Assembly: GCA_947365485.1 (NCBI GenBank)
Contig: CANAXK010000054.1
Span: 1 to 9,037 of the forward strand
DNA from: an uncultured bacterium
GTDB taxonomy: Bacteria > Cyanobacteriota > Vampirovibrionia > Gastranaerophilales > Gastranaerophilaceae
Direction of reading: 5' to 3'
Length of the DNA: 9,037 nt
This document shows, piece after piece, positions 7,057 through 9,037 of this stretch. The notes under the pieces were generated by a model that saw only the letters and a program-made list of their open reading frames with translations, searched no databases and was not told the DNA's origin. Numbering within the stretch: position 1 is the stretch's first letter; every line of letters starts with the position of its first letter. Position numbers and translations under genes: made by a program.

Positions 7057-8571
7057 ATGAAAATAGCCGGAATAAATAGCTCTCAAGGATTCGTGCAGCC
7101 GCACAGAATCAGTAAGCCAGCGACTTTGTACCCAGCGAATGCAAAACAGCAGGAGTCAGGCATTGTAAATGCTGCTGCGGTGCAGAATATCGCGTTCCAT
7201 GGTTTATTCAGCAGTGCTCCGGATTTGTCTGAAAAGTTTAAATACGGCTTGCAGGCACTTGACGATACTTCGATTCTGGTTGTGACATCAAATGAAGAAT
7301 ATTCAAATATGATGCTTGAAAGGTTTTCGGATAGTATTGACAGCCCTGTAATCAAGAAGTATACGCTTCTTGTTGAGAAAAAAGACCTTAAGGACAGAGA
7401 TGCACTTGAATCCAATTTTGCGGTTTTTAAGAAAAATAACGACTTTTACGTTTTGAACCTCCATCAAATATTTGGCTTAAATGTGCTAAATCCTAAAGAT
7501 AGTTATGACAGTGATAAACACAACATAAAACCAGGGAAATTGAAACGACTTGCAGCCGGAGAAGCTATTAAAACCGGCGAACTGGTTTTTTCTCCGGACA
7601 AAGACAAGTTGATTTTCAATCCGCCTTATAAATTCATGCCAGAGCCTGCTGAAAAATACCTTGCTGTAAGCTCTGCAATTTCGAAAAAAGAGGACCTAAG
7701 TGCATTCAATAAGAGAACAGTTGCAACACTGAATGCTTCTGCCAAAAAACAGGTTAGTAGCAAAAAAGAGATTACTTTTGCTGATATTGGCGGACTGGAT
7801 GATGTTATTGACACTCTAAAAAAATTTGTTATCCGTCCTATTAATTATCCTAAAGTTTTTGAAAATATCAGGTTAAACAAGGGTATTTTGCTCTATGGCC
7901 CGCCACGCTGCGGAAAAACGATTCTTGCCAAAGCTCTTGCAGCAGAAACCGGTGCAAATTATAAGGAGCTTAATGCAAACCAGTTCAAGAGAAGCGAGGT
8001 TGGCGCGTCAGAAGCCTCTGTTCGCAAAGCTTTTGAAAAACTAATTGCTGATGCTCCTTCAATAATGTTTATTGATGAGATTGACGCAATAGCAAAAGCA
8101 CGTGACGGCTCATCAAATGCCAGATATGACGATTCGCTTGTCAACCAGCTTCTGGGTTGTATGAGCGACCTTGAAAAGAGCAATGCTCCGTCATTTGTTG
8201 TTGCAGCTACGAACATGAAAGAACTTATGGAGCCTGCGCTTTTGGCTTCCGGCCGATTCGGGCTCCAGATTGAAGTCCCTATGCCAAACCTGGAAGGCTT
8301 AAAGCAAATTTATGATATTCATTCTAAGAAACTTGAGTTTGACAGTGATGTGAAAATAGATGAGCTTGCTCCAATTATGCTCCAACATAAATTTAACGGC
8401 TCTGATGTTCCTGAAATGATTTCTGATTCGTACTTTAACGCGCTTGAGCGTCTTGGTATGAATGCTAAAATGGATGCCAAGACTTTCGGGTATGATGATT
8501 TGAAGAGCATTCGCATTGCAAAACAAGACCTCATGAAAGCCATTGAAAGAATCGCAAAACAGAAGATATAG
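7057..8571 (+). CDS. AAA-family ATPase with novel N-terminal half, 504 aa
   Basis: The C-terminal half (about 238-460) is one classic AAA module, as in p97/katanin/FtsH-type proteins that remodel other proteins with ATP. It shows FADIGGLDDV (241-250), Walker A GPPRCGKT (281-288), Walker B IMFIDEID (336-343), sensor 1 N386 in AATN, and the SRH segment PALLASGRFG (393-402). Walker A departs from the usual GPPGTGKT. The pore-loop position normally aromatic before V-G is E314. In the SRH the first arginine is A397 while R400 remains. Residues 1-235 match nothing I recognise: mixed alpha/beta, no signal peptide or membrane helix, starting MKIAGIN and holding NIAFHG (44-49). The ATG at 7057 follows GAGGA (7048-7052) at a short 4-base spacing, 21 bases after the GH13 stop, so co-transcription is likely. 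No protease domain is attached. Acting on the GH13 protein or a shared assembly is inference from context. Confidence 0.92.
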   Translation: MKIAGINSSQGFVQPHRISKPATLYPANAKQQESGIVNAAAVQNIAFHGLFSSAPDLSEKFKYGLQALDDTSILVVTSNEEYSNMMLERFSDSIDSPVIKKYTLLVEKKDLKDRDALESNFAVFKKNNDFYVLNLHQIFGLNVLNPKDSYDSDKHNIKPGKLKRLAAGEAIKTGELVFSPDKDKLIFNPPYKFMPEPAEKYLAVSSAISKKEDLSAFNKRTVATLNASAKKQVSSKKEITFADIGGLDDVIDTLKKFVIRPINYPKVFENIRLNKGILLYGPPRCGKTILAKALAAETGANYKELNANQFKRSEVGASEASVRKAFEKLIADAPSIMFIDEIDAIAKARDGSSNARYDDSLVNQLLGCMSDLEKSNAPSFVVAATNMKELMEPALLASGRFGLQIEVPMPNLEGLKQIYDIHSKKLEFDSDVKIDELAPIMLQHKFNGSDVPEMISDSYFNALERLGMNAKMDAKTFGYDDLKSIRIAKQDLMKAIERIAKQKI

Positions 8572-8572
8572 T

Positions 8573-8610
8573 CCTCCTCACCCCAACCCTCTCCCATAAA
8601 GGGCGAGGGA
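8573..8610. repeat. REP-like palindromic element between convergent genes
   Basis: Just after the AAA stop, CCTCCTCACCCCAA leads into a hairpin: CCCTCTCCC (8587-8595), loop ATAAA, GGGCGAGGG (8601-8609), with one central T/C mismatch. The CCTCACCCCAACCCTCTCCC string resembles extragenic palindromic elements found in many copies in diverse bacterial genomes (from memory). Its local GC is much higher than the surrounding DNA, which supports an element of separate origin. No T run follows on either strand, so it is not a standard intrinsic terminator, although it may protect 3' ends. Only one copy is in the window. Confidence 0.6.
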
Positions 8611-8621
8611 GCGAAGCAAAA

Positions 8622-9037
8622 CTACTTCTCCTGGATTATCATGAATGATTTCAGCGCACGTCCTGTGTCGCCGCTATCCTGGGTTGATACAACATTTATC
8701 TTTTTGTAGTTTAAAGAAGTCGAGCTTCCGCCGTCAAACGCCATTGCGCTGTCTAGCCCGTAGCTTGCGCATAAATCACGCGACTCGTAAATATCCATCG
8801 GGTGCTCGTTTGTAACTATAAAAATATGAACCTCTTGTTTTCCATCATTATTTTTTATACCAATAAGAGTTCTTGCTGTTTTATGAAGCACAGAAGCTGA
8901 TTCTCTTATAATATTGCCCTCTTTGTCTTTAACAATAAAGAACTCCTCTTCAAGCCTTAAATTAGGCAGAAGCTGCGGTCCTCCTTGAGCAGAGGTCTGA
9001 ATAGAACACAAAAAATCGACTTTCGAATCATGCTGCG
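8622..9037 (-). CDS. Phosphodiester glycosidase (NAGPA/DUF2233) family, C-terminal part
   Basis: The family is named for the mammalian enzyme that removes GlcNAc from mannose-6-phosphate phosphodiesters. Bacterial members are usually exported and linked to cell-wall or exopolysaccharide sugars. About 138 codons are visible. The frame stays open to the right edge (…Q-H-D-S-K-V-D-F-L-C-S), so the start and any signal peptide lie outside; the TTG at 9009-9011 is internal. Family marks: AQGGPQLL (8976-8990 covers its core), H-K-T-A-R-T-L-I-G-I matching the usual R-T-A-I-G, then DLCASYGLDSAMAFDGGSST with the signature D-G-G-(G/S)-S at 8715-8735, and a final GRALKSFMII before the TAG at 8622-8624. 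The third signature glycine is Ser here, a mild variation. The gene is convergent with the AAA gene across 50 bases, so it is probably not co-regulated with it. Confidence 0.85.
   Translation of the reverse strand, partial: QHDSKVDFLCSIQTSAQGGPQLLPNLRLEEEFFIVKDKEGNIIRESASVLHKTARTLIGIKNNDGKQEVHIFIVTNEHPMDIYESRDLCASYGLDSAMAFDGGSSTSLNYKKINVVSTQDSGDTGRALKSFMIIQEK

Noticed and set aside
8319..8597. Minus-strand frame covering the end of the AAA gene and the REP-like element
   Set aside because: Its start region comes from reading through the palindrome and the rest is antisense to the ATPase; no family features.
8572..8621. Bidirectional intrinsic terminator between the convergent genes
   Set aside because: The hairpin is present but no T run follows it on either strand, so it is better described as a REP-like element.
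9009..9011. TTG at 9011 as the start of the minus-strand gene
   Set aside because: The frame continues open to 9037, and the family needs a longer N-terminal part than would remain. The gene is cut by the window edge.

Overview
The window reads as a chromosomal segment of a low-GC bacterium. My best guess at lineage is a gut-type non-photosynthetic cyanobacterial relative (Vampirovibrionia/Gastranaerophilales, formerly Melainabacteria). The guess rests on low GC, the lysine-rich IF2, and a short 'N-x-x-F-x-G' peptide near the ends of unrelated proteins. I associate such peptides with that group from memory, so the lineage is an inference (about 60 % sure). A Firmicutes or other low-GC host is not excluded.

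Layout: (1) Positions 1-1946 hold infB, the gene for translation initiation factor IF2. Its 5' end lies outside the window. It is closed by a strong A/T-rich intrinsic terminator at 1962-2013. (2) The spacer at 1947-2142 carries that terminator, then a good sigma-70-type promoter (2012-2040), two inverted repeats in the start-site/leader region, and a Shine-Dalgarno that sets a GTG start. (3) Positions 2143-7035 encode a 1630-residue protein. It has the signatures of a GH13 (alpha-amylase family) (beta/alpha)8 barrel, including Asp/Glu/Asp catalytic residues, but two very large insertions and added N- and C-terminal regions make it several times the usual size. (4) Only 21 bases downstream, 7057-8571 encodes a 504-residue AAA ATPase with an unrecognised N-terminal half. 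The two genes look like one transcription unit. (5) A hairpin of dispersed-repeat (REP-like) type at 8573-8610 separates this unit from (6) a convergent minus-strand gene, 8622-9037. That gene is cut by the window edge and encodes the C-terminal part of a phosphodiester glycosidase (NAGPA/DUF2233) family protein.

How they work together: infB is housekeeping and transcriptionally insulated. The GH13 protein and the AAA ATPase are the accessory part of the window. They are co-directional and tightly spaced, both begin M-x-I-x-x-I-N, and both carry the N-x-x-F-x-G peptide (twice in the GH13 protein, once in the ATPase). Neither has a visible signal peptide or membrane segment, so a cytoplasmic carbohydrate-active enzyme with a dedicated ATPase partner is plausible. 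The ATPase keeps Walker A, Walker B and sensor 1, but lacks the usual pore-loop aromatic and one of the two SRH arginines. I see no tRNA, rRNA, CRISPR array, insertion sequence or phage gene. The only gene-free stretches are short (196, 21 and 50 bases).
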